Source: Lewinellaceae bacterium (GTDB lineage Bacteria; Bacteroidota; Bacteroidia; Chitinophagales; Saprospiraceae). From it: DNA of 64,000 nt. Below, piece after piece: positions 35,765-43,956 of the stretch. How positions within the stretch are numbered: the first letter of the stretch is position 1; the number at the start of each line of letters is the position of its first letter. Position numbers and translations under genes: made by a program. Where the stretch lies: assembly GCA_020636325.1 (NCBI GenBank), contig JACJYC010000002.1:905501-969500 (forward strand), given 5' to 3'. The notes under the pieces were generated by a model. It was given only the letters and a program-made list of their open reading frames with translations, was not told where the DNA came from and searched no databases.

Positions 35765-37609
35765 TTATTCCCGTTCCATGCCTTTGATCGTTCGCCCGCT
35801 GCCGATTTCCTCCATGCGCAGGCGAAGGGCCGGCGCTTCCCGGATCTCAAGCAGTGTAAAATACAAAATACTGCCGGAAATGGCCAATGCGGCAAACAAA
35901 AGATAGGACAAAAATAGGTAAAGTCCGGTTAACAGGACAACGCTGATGTTGTTCATGACTTCCTGATCGAAGTGGATGATCCATCCCACCAGTTCAAAAA
36001 GCAGGTAAACCAGTGCCGTATCGGCCAGAAAGGCAAAAATCAGGCTGACAATAAAAGCGAGTATGAAGACGCCTAGACTCCGCCAATAGTCGCCGCCGGT
36101 CAGGTTAAAGGTTCGGATCAGGCTGGAAGCCGGGTCGCTTCCTTCTTGTTGGCTTACAAAAAACCAGACCATGAAAAAGACGCCGCCGAAGAGGAACAGG
36201 AAAAAAGTAAACCACGCATTGATAGACAGCATGAGGGAAAACAGGACGCCGGTGAGGATGCACTTCAATAAATTGACGATGTTGCCGCCGCGCTTCTGCC
36301 GGCCTTTCATCATGCCCATCCAGCGGCCGGTCAGGAAAGCGACAATGCCGAAAACCGCACCGTTGGCCCAGGGCAGGATAGGAGAAACCTGAAAAGTCAA
36401 AAGCTTTGGAAAGGCTTGAACGAGCTCGAACGGCTGGGCTTCATAAAAAAAGCGCTCTGCCGGCGGAGCAGCCGAAAAAAAGAATGCCGCGCCGCAGACA
36501 GCGGCCGTCAGTCCGATCAATATCAAGGCCAGCCTGGAGAAATATTTCTTGAAGAAAACAAAGGTATCCGCAAAAATCTCGCCCGGAGATTTGATCTGAC
36601 CGAAATCGATGGCGAGGCTGGAATCCGGCGGGATCCTCATTTCATTTTGCGCGCCGGGAAATCCTATCGCAGCCCGCCAACGGGGATACCAGACAAAATA
36701 AACCAGGATAAAAGCCAGGCAAACGGCAATGAACGCCCCCCGGATGACATCCGGCGTTTCGGTATAGCGCGTCAGAAAACCTTCAATGAAGCCCGCCAAT
36801 ACAAAAATCGGAACAATGCCGATCATGATCTTGATCCCTCTGCGCGCGGATCGCTGAAAGGCCCGCAATCGCGTGTAAGTGCCCGGGAAAACCAACCCGC
36901 GGCCAAGCGTGATGCCTGCAGCGCCCGCAATGACAATGGCCGAGATCTCCAGCGTGCCGTGTATCCATATGGTCAGAAACGATTCCCTGAAAAGCCCCTG
37001 CTCGATGAAAAACCACTGAAATGCGCCGACCATGAATCCGTTTCGGGCGACCATGACAATGGACCCTACGCTGAACAGGACGCCCAGCGCAAACGTCAGG
37101 AAAGCCACATACAGGTTGTTGATCGTGATGCCGAGCGACATGCCGAAAGCGCCTTTCTGTTTGTAAACAGCCATCGGATCGCCGGATTCGATATTGGTGC
37201 GCGTCATTTCGATGTAGTCCTCTCCCATGATCACGGTGGCGAACTCAGGGTCGAACGCCGAAGACAGCGCGCCGATGGAAAAACTCAGGACAAAAACCCA
37301 GAAGGACAGGCGCAGATCCTTTCTCGCTTCGAATACCAGTTGAGGCACATCGTCGGTCCAGAAAGTGAGAAACCGGCCCAGGCGTGTTTTTTTATTCTTG
37401 TAGATGCTGAAGAATATGCGTTGGGCCAATCCGTTGAGATAGACCCGGACAGACCGGTTGGGGTAAAATGTGCGCGAGTACGAAAGATCGTCGGTAATAT
37501 GCACAAAAAGGTCATTCAGCTTGTCGGCGTCCTTGTACTGGCCGTTCAGCACCGCATCAAATTCACTCCATTTGTCCTTGTTCTGCTGAATAAAACTCGT
37601 TTCGCGCAT
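35765..37609 (-). CDS. SpoIIM-family membrane protein with extra C-terminal membrane module
   Basis: This 614-residue multi-pass protein has an N-terminal SpoIIM-type half (about 1-330; FVLSFSIGALSSAFDPEF, SLGITINNLYVAFLTFALGVLFS, FLTIWIHGTLEISAIVIAGAAG, RGLVFPGTYTRLRAFQRSARRG). The C-terminal half (about 350-600) adds six or so membrane helices. Stand-alone SpoIIM-like proteins of these operons are usually about 330 residues, so this looks like a fusion to a DUF4013-like or other integral module that I cannot name with confidence. It is the first gene of the minus-strand operon, divergent from the RDD gene. No sporulation is implied. Confidence 0.85.
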   Translation of the reverse strand: MRETSFIQQNKDKWSEFDAVLNGQYKDADKLNDLFVHITDDLSYSRTFYPNRSVRVYLNGLAQRIFFSIYKNKKTRLGRFLTFWTDDVPQLVFEARKDLRLSFWVFVLSFSIGALSSAFDPEFATVIMGEDYIEMTRTNIESGDPMAVYKQKGAFGMSLGITINNLYVAFLTFALGVLFSVGSIVMVARNGFMVGAFQWFFIEQGLFRESFLTIWIHGTLEISAIVIAGAAGITLGRGLVFPGTYTRLRAFQRSARRGIKIMIGIVPIFVLAGFIEGFLTRYTETPDVIRGAFIAVCLAFILVYFVWYPRWRAAIGFPGAQNEMRIPPDSSLAIDFGQIKSPGEIFADTFVFFKKYFSRLALILIGLTAAVCGAAFFFSAAPPAERFFYEAQPFELVQAFPKLLTFQVSPILPWANGAVFGIVAFLTGRWMGMMKGRQKRGGNIVNLLKCILTGVLFSLMLSINAWFTFFLFLFGGVFFMVWFFVSQQEGSDPASSLIRTFNLTGGDYWRSLGVFILAFIVSLIFAFLADTALVYLLFELVGWIIHFDQEVMNNISVVLLTGLYLFLSYLLFAALAISGSILYFTLLEIREAPALRLRMEEIGSGRTIKGMERE

Positions 37610-37650
37610 TTTTCCCGGGAGAAATTGAAAAAGTTCACATTATATGGAAA

Positions 37651-37662
37651 TATTTGCAAATA
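37651..37662. promoter_or_regulatory. Perfect 12-base palindrome in the divergent promoter region
   Basis: TATTTGCAAATA reads the same on both strands. It lies in the 65-base gap between the divergent SpoIIM-like and RDD genes, close to both starts. It may be an operator for a dimeric regulator or overlapping -7-like boxes (TATTTG on each strand); no regulator is known. Confidence 0.4.
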
Positions 37663-37674
37663 GTTCAGCAATTT

Positions 37675-38421
37675 ATGAAAACTATAGATATCCGCACCAC
37701 CCAGAATGTAGTCATCGAGTATGAACTGGCCAGCGCCTGGGAGCGGGTCGTCGGGTTTATCATTGATTTTATCGTTGTACTGGCCATATACGTGATCCTG
37801 ATGCTCCTGCTGGCAACCATTACCAGCGGCAATTTTTTTGAATCCGATATGTTTATCGGCGTCCTGCTGGGGATTGTGCCCGTAGCGCTTTTCATGCTGT
37901 ACCAGTTCCTTTCCGAAGCCATCGCCGACGGACAATCCTGGGGAAAACGGGCGGTCGGCATAAGGGTGGTCAGGTTGGACGGCAAAGAGCCCGGGCTGAC
38001 CGACTTCCTGCTGCGCGCCGTTCTGTACCTGGTCGATGCTTTTGTCACCTTCGGTATTCTGGGGCTCTTGTTCATCGTTTCTTCGGATAAGAGCCAGCGG
38101 CTCGGCGATCTGACGGCCAACACGACGGTCATCCGGTCCAAACCCAGCAACCATTTCGGGCTGGCCGAAATCCTCCGGATCAATACCCTGGAGAATTACA
38201 CGCCGAATTTTCCAGAAGTGCGCCGCCTGAACGAATCGGATATGCTGGCCATCAAGCAAATCATCAACCGCTGCCAAAAGCACCCCAATGCCGCTCACCG
38301 GGCTATTCTGAACGACCTGGTGACCCGGCTTTGCGCGCAACTGGGCGTTCAGGTTCCCCCGCGCGACAAACTGGAATTCCTCAAGACCCTGATCCGGGAT
38401 TACATTGTGCTCACGCGCTGA
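37675..38421 (+). CDS. RDD family membrane protein
   Basis: This 248-residue protein has an RDD domain (about 15-160): the conserved start YELASAWERVVGFIIDFIVV (R-x-x-x-F-x-x-D), three to four membrane helices, and QSWGKRAVGIRVV and SQRLGDLTANTTVI, followed by a cytoplasmic helical tail. I start at Met 37675 (MKTIDIRT); a Met seven codons earlier falls in the palindrome region. RDD genes recur beside SpoIIM/MoxR operons; the function is unclear, with some RDD proteins acting as ion transporters. It is divergent from the SpoIIM-like gene. Confidence 0.88.
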   Translation: MKTIDIRTTQNVVIEYELASAWERVVGFIIDFIVVLAIYVILMLLLATITSGNFFESDMFIGVLLGIVPVALFMLYQFLSEAIADGQSWGKRAVGIRVVRLDGKEPGLTDFLLRAVLYLVDAFVTFGILGLLFIVSSDKSQRLGDLTANTTVIRSKPSNHFGLAEILRINTLENYTPNFPEVRRLNESDMLAIKQIINRCQKHPNAAHRAILNDLVTRLCAQLGVQVPPRDKLEFLKTLIRDYIVLTR

Positions 38422-38438
38422 TTGCCGGCGGGATTTCG

Positions 38439-38446
38439 TACTTTTG
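38439..38446 (+). promoter_or_regulatory. -7 element TACTTTTG directly before rlmD
   Basis: A perfect TAnnTTTG followed by CGCC ends six bases before the ATG at 38453, so a transcript from it would be nearly leaderless. No -33 TTTG is evident at normal spacing. Confidence 0.5.
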
Positions 38447-38452
38447 CGCCCT

Positions 38453-39859
38453 ATGGGAAGAAACCGAAGAGAATTCAAAGTTGCAACCAATGTGGTGTTC
38501 ACCGGCATTGCCGATAAGGGCAAATGTGTCGGAAAAACCCAGGACGGCCAGGTGGTTTTTGCCGAAGGCGCCGCGCCCGGCGATGTGGCGGATGTGCTGG
38601 TGCGGCCCAAAAAAGGTTTTCTTGAAGGCCGGATACAACAAATACACACTTATGCCCCGGACCGGACCGAACCGTTTTGCCGGCATTTTGAGATCTGCGG
38701 CGGGTGCCGCTGGCAGCACATCACCTATGATGCCCAATTGAAACACAAGCAGTCGGTTGTGGAAAACGCCCTGACCCGCATCGGCAAAGTGGCTGTGGAA
38801 GAATTCCTGCCCATTGTGCCCGCGGAAAAAAGTACGTATTACCGCAATAAACTGGAATTCACGTTTTCCGACCGGCGCTACCTGTCGGATGCGGAAATGC
38901 AGGAAGGGCTTTCCAAGGACGAACCTGCGCTGGGTTTTTACCGGCCGGGCACCTTCGACCGGGTGATCAACATCGATCATTGCTGGCTGCAGGACGAACC
39001 CACCAATGCCCTTCGCAACGCCATCCGGGAAATCGGCCTGCAACAAGGCCTGCCTTTTTACGATCACAAAAGCCAGCAGGGTTTTCTGCGCCAGATCGTT
39101 ATCCGGGTGACAACCCTGGGGCAAACCATGCTGATCGTGAGTTTCGGCCAGAAAGACCCCAAGCGGATTGCCGCGTTCCTGGATGAAGTGCTGGCCCGCT
39201 TCCCTCAGATCACCACAACCGGCTATTGCATCAGCGCCAAACTGAACAATTCCATTCAGGATCTGGACATCCTGACCTACCAGGGTAAAGGGTATATTGA
39301 GGAGCAGTTGGGGCATGTCGGCTTCCGGATCGGCTTCAAATCGTTTTTTCAGACCAATACCCGTCAGGCCGTCAGGCTGTACAGTGTAGCGGCATCGTTT
39401 GCGGGCCTGACCGGCTCGGAAAACGTTTACGACCTGTATACCGGTTTGGGGAGCATAGCGCTTTTTGTAGCCGGCCATTGCCGGCAGGTCGTCGGCATCG
39501 AGGAAGTAGCCCCCGCCATCGAGGACGCCCGTGAGAACGCCCGGCTCAACAGCATCGATAACGCCGTTTTTTACGCCGGCGATGTAAAGGATATCCTGAC
39601 CGAAGATTTTGCCCGCCAACACGGAAAACCGGACGTATTGATCACCGATCCGCCGCGGGCGGGCATGGACGCCAGGGTGGTGGAAATGCTGCTCAAACTG
39701 GCCCCGCCCAGGATCGTTTATGTCAGCTGCAACCCGGCTACCCAGGCCCGGGACCTCAACCTGCTCTCGGAGCAGTACCGGGTGTTGAAGGTGCAGCCCG
39801 TTGATATGTTTCCGCATACGTCCCATATTGAAAGCGTAGCGCTTCTTGAGTTGATCTGA
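38453..39859 (+). CDS. rlmD: 23S rRNA (uracil-C5)-methyltransferase, RlmD/TrmA family
   Basis: This 468-residue SAM-dependent RNA methyltransferase has a short TRAM-like N-terminal domain (DKGKCVGKTQDGQVVFAEGA), the iron-sulfur cysteines of RlmD (CRHFEICGGC with C-x5-C-x2-C, and a fourth in IDHCWLQ), the SAM site YDLYTGLGSIALFVA, DPPRAGMD, and the catalytic cysteine in VSCNPATQARDL. RlmD methylates U1939 of 23S rRNA in E. coli; the exact U position here is assumed. I start at Met 38453, immediately after a -7 element, rather than an upstream in-frame codon at 38405 inside the RDD gene. Confidence 0.9.
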   Translation: MGRNRREFKVATNVVFTGIADKGKCVGKTQDGQVVFAEGAAPGDVADVLVRPKKGFLEGRIQQIHTYAPDRTEPFCRHFEICGGCRWQHITYDAQLKHKQSVVENALTRIGKVAVEEFLPIVPAEKSTYYRNKLEFTFSDRRYLSDAEMQEGLSKDEPALGFYRPGTFDRVINIDHCWLQDEPTNALRNAIREIGLQQGLPFYDHKSQQGFLRQIVIRVTTLGQTMLIVSFGQKDPKRIAAFLDEVLARFPQITTTGYCISAKLNNSIQDLDILTYQGKGYIEEQLGHVGFRIGFKSFFQTNTRQAVRLYSVAASFAGLTGSENVYDLYTGLGSIALFVAGHCRQVVGIEEVAPAIEDARENARLNSIDNAVFYAGDVKDILTEDFARQHGKPDVLITDPPRAGMDARVVEMLLKLAPPRIVYVSCNPATQARDLNLLSEQYRVLKVQPVDMFPHTSHIESVALLELI

Positions 39860-39893
39860 ACCTGATTTCGAGTCTTCAATAACCCTCAGACCT

Positions 39894-40250
39894 ATGGAAA
39901 AACGCCGGCTGGTAAAAGAATTGGAAAAGGACCTCGCGCAACAAGCCGGGCTTCTCGCCAAAGTGTCCGATACGATCCTGGATCAGGATATTTCCCGGTA
40001 TCCTATTTTTGTGCTGTCTGAAAAGGGACTGGAAATAGGCGTGGCCGTAGCTGCCGGGGATGAGCGCCAACCCTGGCATATCTCCGCCTCCACCCTCGAA
40101 GAATTGGCTGCCAGGCAGGTGATCGGTATGGAAAAGGTGGACGATTTCCGCAGGATTTTCAAAGATCCGCAGGAATTTTTCTGTTTTTTGGTTATATTTG
40201 AAGAGCAAGCGGATTTTGTCTTTATGCCGCGTAACATTCAAGCGGTATAA
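39894..40250 (+). CDS. Conserved small protein of unknown function
   Basis: I do not recognise a family with a known role for this 118-residue cytoplasmic protein. It begins with a charged helix (KRRLVKELEKDLAQQAGLLA), followed by strands (PIFVLSEKGLEIGVAVAA, WHISASTLEELAARQVI) and ends FVFMPRNIQAV, an alpha/beta layout without membrane segments or obvious catalytic residues. It lies 34 bases after rlmD and about 50 bases before the hybrid kinase gene, all in one direction. Codon use looks like its neighbours. Confidence 0.75.
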   Translation: MEKRRLVKELEKDLAQQAGLLAKVSDTILDQDISRYPIFVLSEKGLEIGVAVAAGDERQPWHISASTLEELAARQVIGMEKVDDFRRIFKDPQEFFCFLVIFEEQADFVFMPRNIQAV

Positions 40251-40300
40251 ATCGTACAAAACAGTGTAAATCATATTCGACCGCCAAACGAATAAACTTG

Positions 40301-42250
40301 ATGCACAACCATTTACCAGACGTGAGGCTGACCTCCGAAGTCCTGCTCGTTGAGGACGACCCTGCCTATGCGCGCCTGGTAGAGATCTTTCTGAGGAATT
40401 CGGAATGGGTCAATTGTTCGCTCACCATACTGCACAACCTTAGAGATACCCTCGATATACTGGAGAAAAGGTCGTTTTCGGCTGTGCTGCTCGATCTGTC
40501 CCTGCCGGATAGCGACGGATTTGAAACCCTGTCCGGGCTGTTATCCCGGTTTCCCAACCTGAATGTCATTGTACTGACCGGCCGGTCCGATCATGGGCTG
40601 GGCCTCCAAACCCTGAAAGCCGGTGCGCAGGATTTTCTGGTAAAGGGAGAGTTTGAAGCCGACCATATCGGTAAGGTCCTTCGGTATGCCATCGAGCGCA
40701 ACCAGATCACCCAGCGGTTGGAAGAGGCCCAACGGATCGGCAGGATGGGGCATTGGCAATGTTATCCCGCCAAGCGGAGTTTCATCGCCTCCAAGGAGGT
40801 CTTCCGCATCATGGACATGCCGCAGGACCCCCTGTTGTACGAGCACCTCGAAGCCGGTAAATGCCCGTTATCCTTCCTGAATGAGTTGAAACAGGAAGCG
40901 GTTTTAAACAGTGAATCCCAGAAGGAAATCTCCATCGTCCGGCCGGATGGTCAGGAACTTTTCATTGAGGCCCTTTGCCGGGCTGAAAAACTCTCTGACG
41001 GCAATTATTTCTTTTACGGCATCATTCAGGACATCACCGAAAGAAGAAAAGCGGAGGCCATACGCATTGAGAGAGACCTTGCGGAGCAGGCCGTTAAGGT
41101 GCGGGAGCAAATTCTGGCCAGCGTAAGCCACGAAATGCGCACGCCTATGAATGCGATTGTCGGCATGAGCAAGCTGATGGCCCTGACGCCGCTGAACGAA
41201 GAACAGAAAAACTACCTGACAGCGATCGAACATTCCTCCGAAGTATTGCTCCACATCATCAATGACATCCTGCAGGCGGCAGCGCTCAACCACGACGGGG
41301 TGAAATTTGAACAGGAACCTTTCTCGATGCGGGAATTGGGGCAACACCTTTACAGGATTATATCCGAAAAGATCGGAAAAAAAGCGATCAGGTTAAGGTT
41401 TGACATCAGCGAAAGCGTCCCCGAAATGTTGCTGGGAGACAAACTCCGGCTGTACCAGATACTGAATAACCTGCTGGAGAATGCAGTCAAGTTCACCGAT
41501 TCCGGCGAGATTATTTTCCGGATAGCCGCAGACCCGGTAAAAGATAACTTTGTCGTCCTGCTTTTTGAGATCCAGGATACCGGGATCGGAATACCCGCCG
41601 AAAGCCTGGATGCCATTTTTACCGCTTTTACCCGTGTCGCCCGGAAGGACCGGATTGCGGAAGGCACCGGTTTGGGCTTGTCGATCTGCAAGGCCTTGAT
41701 CGAGCGGATGGGCGGATCCATCCGGGTATCCAGTGCCCTGAACAGCGGATCGACCTTCCGGTTTGAGCTGCCTTTTGCCGTTATTCACCCCCCTGCCAGG
41801 GAGTTGATCCAGGAAAAGGACCTTACCTGGATCGAACCCGGCCGGCCGTTCAGGGTTCTGGTGGTTGAGGATCACAAGATCAACCAGTTGGTTTCCAAAT
41901 TCACCCTTGAAAAAAAGTGGCCCCAAATAGAAGTCATACTCGCTAACGACGGGCTTGAAGCGCTTTCTTTCCTGGAGAACCAAACGCCTGACCTGGTGCT
42001 GATGGATCTTGAAATGCCCAACCTGAACGGTTTTGAAACAACCCTCCGGATCCGGGAAAATCTGAGATTGGGCCCCAGGGACCTGCCGGTCATTGCCATG
42101 ACGGCGCATGTCCATGTCGGACAAACCGAAGAATACCTGAAATTCGGCATGAATGATTATATTCTGAAACCATTTGACCCGGAGGAATTGTTCAAAAAAA
42201 TAGCCTGCTATTTAAACCGCTATGGTCACGAAAAACTACCAGCACATTAA
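40301..42250 (+). CDS. Hybrid sensor histidine kinase with receiver domains at both ends
   Basis: This 649-residue soluble kinase has an N-terminal receiver (about 12-130; Asp65 in LLDLSLPD, Lys115), a PAS-like segment (about 145-250, ending GIIQDITERRKAEA), HisKA with His277 (ASVSHEMRTPMN), HATPase_c (N-box NNLLENAVKF at 389-398, DTGIGIP at 426-432, GTGLGLS at 455-461) and a C-terminal receiver (about 517-640; Asp569 in LMDLEMPNLNG). It has no membrane segment, so the signal probably arrives through the N-terminal receiver or the PAS domain. I use the ATG at 40301. It overlaps the next gene, an Hpt protein, by 29 bases, giving a His-Asp-His relay. Confidence 0.93.
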   Translation: MHNHLPDVRLTSEVLLVEDDPAYARLVEIFLRNSEWVNCSLTILHNLRDTLDILEKRSFSAVLLDLSLPDSDGFETLSGLLSRFPNLNVIVLTGRSDHGLGLQTLKAGAQDFLVKGEFEADHIGKVLRYAIERNQITQRLEEAQRIGRMGHWQCYPAKRSFIASKEVFRIMDMPQDPLLYEHLEAGKCPLSFLNELKQEAVLNSESQKEISIVRPDGQELFIEALCRAEKLSDGNYFFYGIIQDITERRKAEAIRIERDLAEQAVKVREQILASVSHEMRTPMNAIVGMSKLMALTPLNEEQKNYLTAIEHSSEVLLHIINDILQAAALNHDGVKFEQEPFSMRELGQHLYRIISEKIGKKAIRLRFDISESVPEMLLGDKLRLYQILNNLLENAVKFTDSGEIIFRIAADPVKDNFVVLLFEIQDTGIGIPAESLDAIFTAFTRVARKDRIAEGTGLGLSICKALIERMGGSIRVSSALNSGSTFRFELPFAVIHPPARELIQEKDLTWIEPGRPFRVLVVEDHKINQLVSKFTLEKKWPQIEVILANDGLEALSFLENQTPDLVLMDLEMPNLNGFETTLRIRENLRLGPRDLPVIAMTAHVHVGQTEEYLKFGMNDYILKPFDPEELFKKIACYLNRYGHEKLPAH

Positions 42251-42581
42251 CCTTACTTATCTCGATCTGATGACAGACGGCGATCCGGAAACCAGAAATA
42301 CGCTATTGGATTTATTGGTGGAGGAGTTGCAAACCGTACCTGCTCAGCTGCGGGAGGCTTTTGAGCGCTCGGAATGGGTTGCGGCGCTCGGAATTGCGCA
42401 CAAAATGAAATCCAGCCTTGCTTTTGTGGGCAACGATGAATTGATCCGGAGCAACCAGGCCCTCTGGCAGGGGTTGCATGAAAAAAGGGACCCTGCGGGG
42501 CTTGCCGTCCACCTGGATGCGCTGGAACGATTGTCGCCTCTGGCCGAAGCCGAACTGCTAAAAGAGAAGAAAAGTCAATAA
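42222..42581 (+). CDS. Hpt-domain phosphotransfer protein
   Basis: This 119-residue helical protein has the Hpt signature ALGIAHKMKSSLAFVG, with His60 as phosphoacceptor. Its start lies 29 bases inside the end of the hybrid kinase gene, so the two are translationally linked, and it is the natural acceptor from that kinase's C-terminal receiver. No DNA-binding response regulator is nearby, so the final output is unknown. Confidence 0.88.
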   Translation: MVTKNYQHINLTYLDLMTDGDPETRNTLLDLLVEELQTVPAQLREAFERSEWVAALGIAHKMKSSLAFVGNDELIRSNQALWQGLHEKRDPAGLAVHLDALERLSPLAEAELLKEKKSQ

Positions 42582-42616
42582 TTTCTTTGATCTTTGCAGC
42601 CAGAAATCGTTTTTGA

Positions 42617-43483
42617 ATGAAAGGAATCGTCCTGGCTGGTGGGTTGGGCACCCGGCTATATCCGCTGACACTCGCGGTCAGCAAACAATTGATGCCGGTG
42701 TACGACAAACCGATGATCTACTATCCGCTCTCCACCCTTATGTCGGCAGGCATCAGGGATATTCTGATCATTTCCACTCCATCGGATTTACCGCATTTTC
42801 AGAAATTGCTGGGCGACGGCGGTCAGATCGGCTGCAATTTCAGCTATACGCCGCAATATGAGCCCAACGGACTGGCTCAGGCATTTGTCCTCGGCGAACC
42901 CTTTATCGGAGGGGATCCCGCTGCCCTGATTCTGGGCGACAATATCTTTTACGGTGCGGGTTTTAACGAATCGCTGCAGGAATGCATCGACCCCGAAGGC
43001 GGCATCGTTTTTGCCTATTGGGTAGCCGATCCGGAACGATACGGCGTTGTCGAGTTCGATGATGCCTTCAATGCGGTTTCCATCGAGGAAAAACCAAAGA
43101 CGCCGAAATCCAATTATGCGGTCCCGGGCCTTTATTTCTACAACAACGAAGTAGTGGAAATCGCCCGCAATCTGAGGCCCAGCCACCGCGGCGAATACGA
43201 GATAACGGATGTGAATAAACATTATCTGGAAGCCGGTAAACTTAAAGTGAAGGTCCTCGGCCGGGGAACGGCCTGGCTGGATACCGGCACCCATAAATCG
43301 CTCATTCAGGCCGGCCAGTTCATCGAAGTGATCGAGGACCGGCAAGGGCTCAAGATCGGCTGCATAGAGGAAACCGCCTATGAAATGGGATTCATAGACG
43401 ACGCTCAACTGGAACGGCTGGGCCGGCAGTACCTGAAAAGCGGTTACGGCGAATACCTGCTGGATCTGTTAAAAAAACGGTGA
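42617..43483 (+). CDS. rmlA: Glucose-1-phosphate thymidylyltransferase
   Basis: This 288-residue enzyme makes dTDP-glucose from dTTP and glucose-1-phosphate, the first step of dTDP-rhamnose synthesis. It has the nucleotide-binding start LAGGLGTRLYPLT, SKQLMPVYDKPMIYYPLSTL, GDNIFYG, the EKPKTPKSNYAVPGLYFY stretch and the end typical of RmlA (GYGEYLLDL). Length is normal. The rmlB/C/D genes are not in the window, so it is a stand-alone copy. Its stop TGA abuts the stop of the convergent zinc-ribbon gene with no gap (TGATCA). Confidence 0.95.
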   Translation: MKGIVLAGGLGTRLYPLTLAVSKQLMPVYDKPMIYYPLSTLMSAGIRDILIISTPSDLPHFQKLLGDGGQIGCNFSYTPQYEPNGLAQAFVLGEPFIGGDPAALILGDNIFYGAGFNESLQECIDPEGGIVFAYWVADPERYGVVEFDDAFNAVSIEEKPKTPKSNYAVPGLYFYNNEVVEIARNLRPSHRGEYEITDVNKHYLEAGKLKVKVLGRGTAWLDTGTHKSLIQAGQFIEVIEDRQGLKIGCIEETAYEMGFIDDAQLERLGRQYLKSGYGEYLLDLLKKR

Positions 43484-43894
43484 TCAGAATTGCATGCTGA
43501 AAACCTGGAACAGGTCCACCGCGCTGTTGATCATGACCAGGCCGAATATCACCGCGATCAGAATTTTGTAAACCGGCTTTTTTACAAAAATCAGGGCGAT
43601 CGCAAATTGAGCAGCCAGCAGCAGTACGGCAAAAATGCGCATACCCATGTACACGCCTGAATTGAAGGATAACGATAACAGCGAGAAAACACGCCAGATA
43701 AAGATGTTGACAAAGGTCAGCAACGGAATCAACAGGTATCCGAGGTCGTTGACTTTTTGATTTACCCCGGCCGTATAGGAAGACATATTGGGCGGCATCG
43801 GCGGCGGTGACGCGGCGGCGGCCTGTTTCTGGCCGCATTTGGCGCAATAGGGGTCATTCGGCGTGATGGGGGCTCCGCAATTTGAACAAGTCAT
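43484..43894 (-). CDS. Zinc-ribbon small membrane protein
   Basis: This 136-residue protein starts with a zinc ribbon (Cys3, Cys6, Cys17, Cys20: CSNCG...CAKCG), then a Pro/Ala linker and three or four hydrophobic segments (LGYLLIPLLTFVNIFIW, MGMRIFAVLLLAAQFAIALIF, YKILIAVIFGLVMI). This zinc_ribbon plus membrane pattern is common in uncharacterised bacterial proteins. It has its own -7 element and ends base-to-base with rmlA. No function can be assigned. Confidence 0.82.
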   Translation of the reverse strand: MTCSNCGAPITPNDPYCAKCGQKQAAAASPPPMPPNMSSYTAGVNQKVNDLGYLLIPLLTFVNIFIWRVFSLLSLSFNSGVYMGMRIFAVLLLAAQFAIALIFVKKPVYKILIAVIFGLVMINSAVDLFQVFSMQF

Positions 43895-43947
43895 AAGACA
43901 GGATTTTATGGGTTTTTACGTTACTAAGCTATTCTCCTGGTAAATAT

Positions 43948-43955
43948 CAAAAATA
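43948..43955 (-). promoter_or_regulatory. -7 element TATTTTTG (minus strand) for the zinc-ribbon gene
   Basis: CAAAAATA on the plus strand reads TATTTTTG on the minus strand, 53 bases ahead of the zinc-ribbon start. It abuts the start codon of the divergent VanY-like gene at 43957. Confidence 0.45.
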
Positions 43956-43956
43956 C

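Noticed and set aside
35765..37609. Sporulation function suggested by the SpoIIM family name
   Set aside because: SpoIIM-like proteins are widespread in non-sporulating Bacteroidota beside MoxR operons; no other sporulation gene is present.
37546..38649. A 367-codon minus-strand frame opposite the RDD and rlmD genes
   Set aside because: It runs antisense across two family-matched genes and their promoters; its translation has no recognisable pattern.
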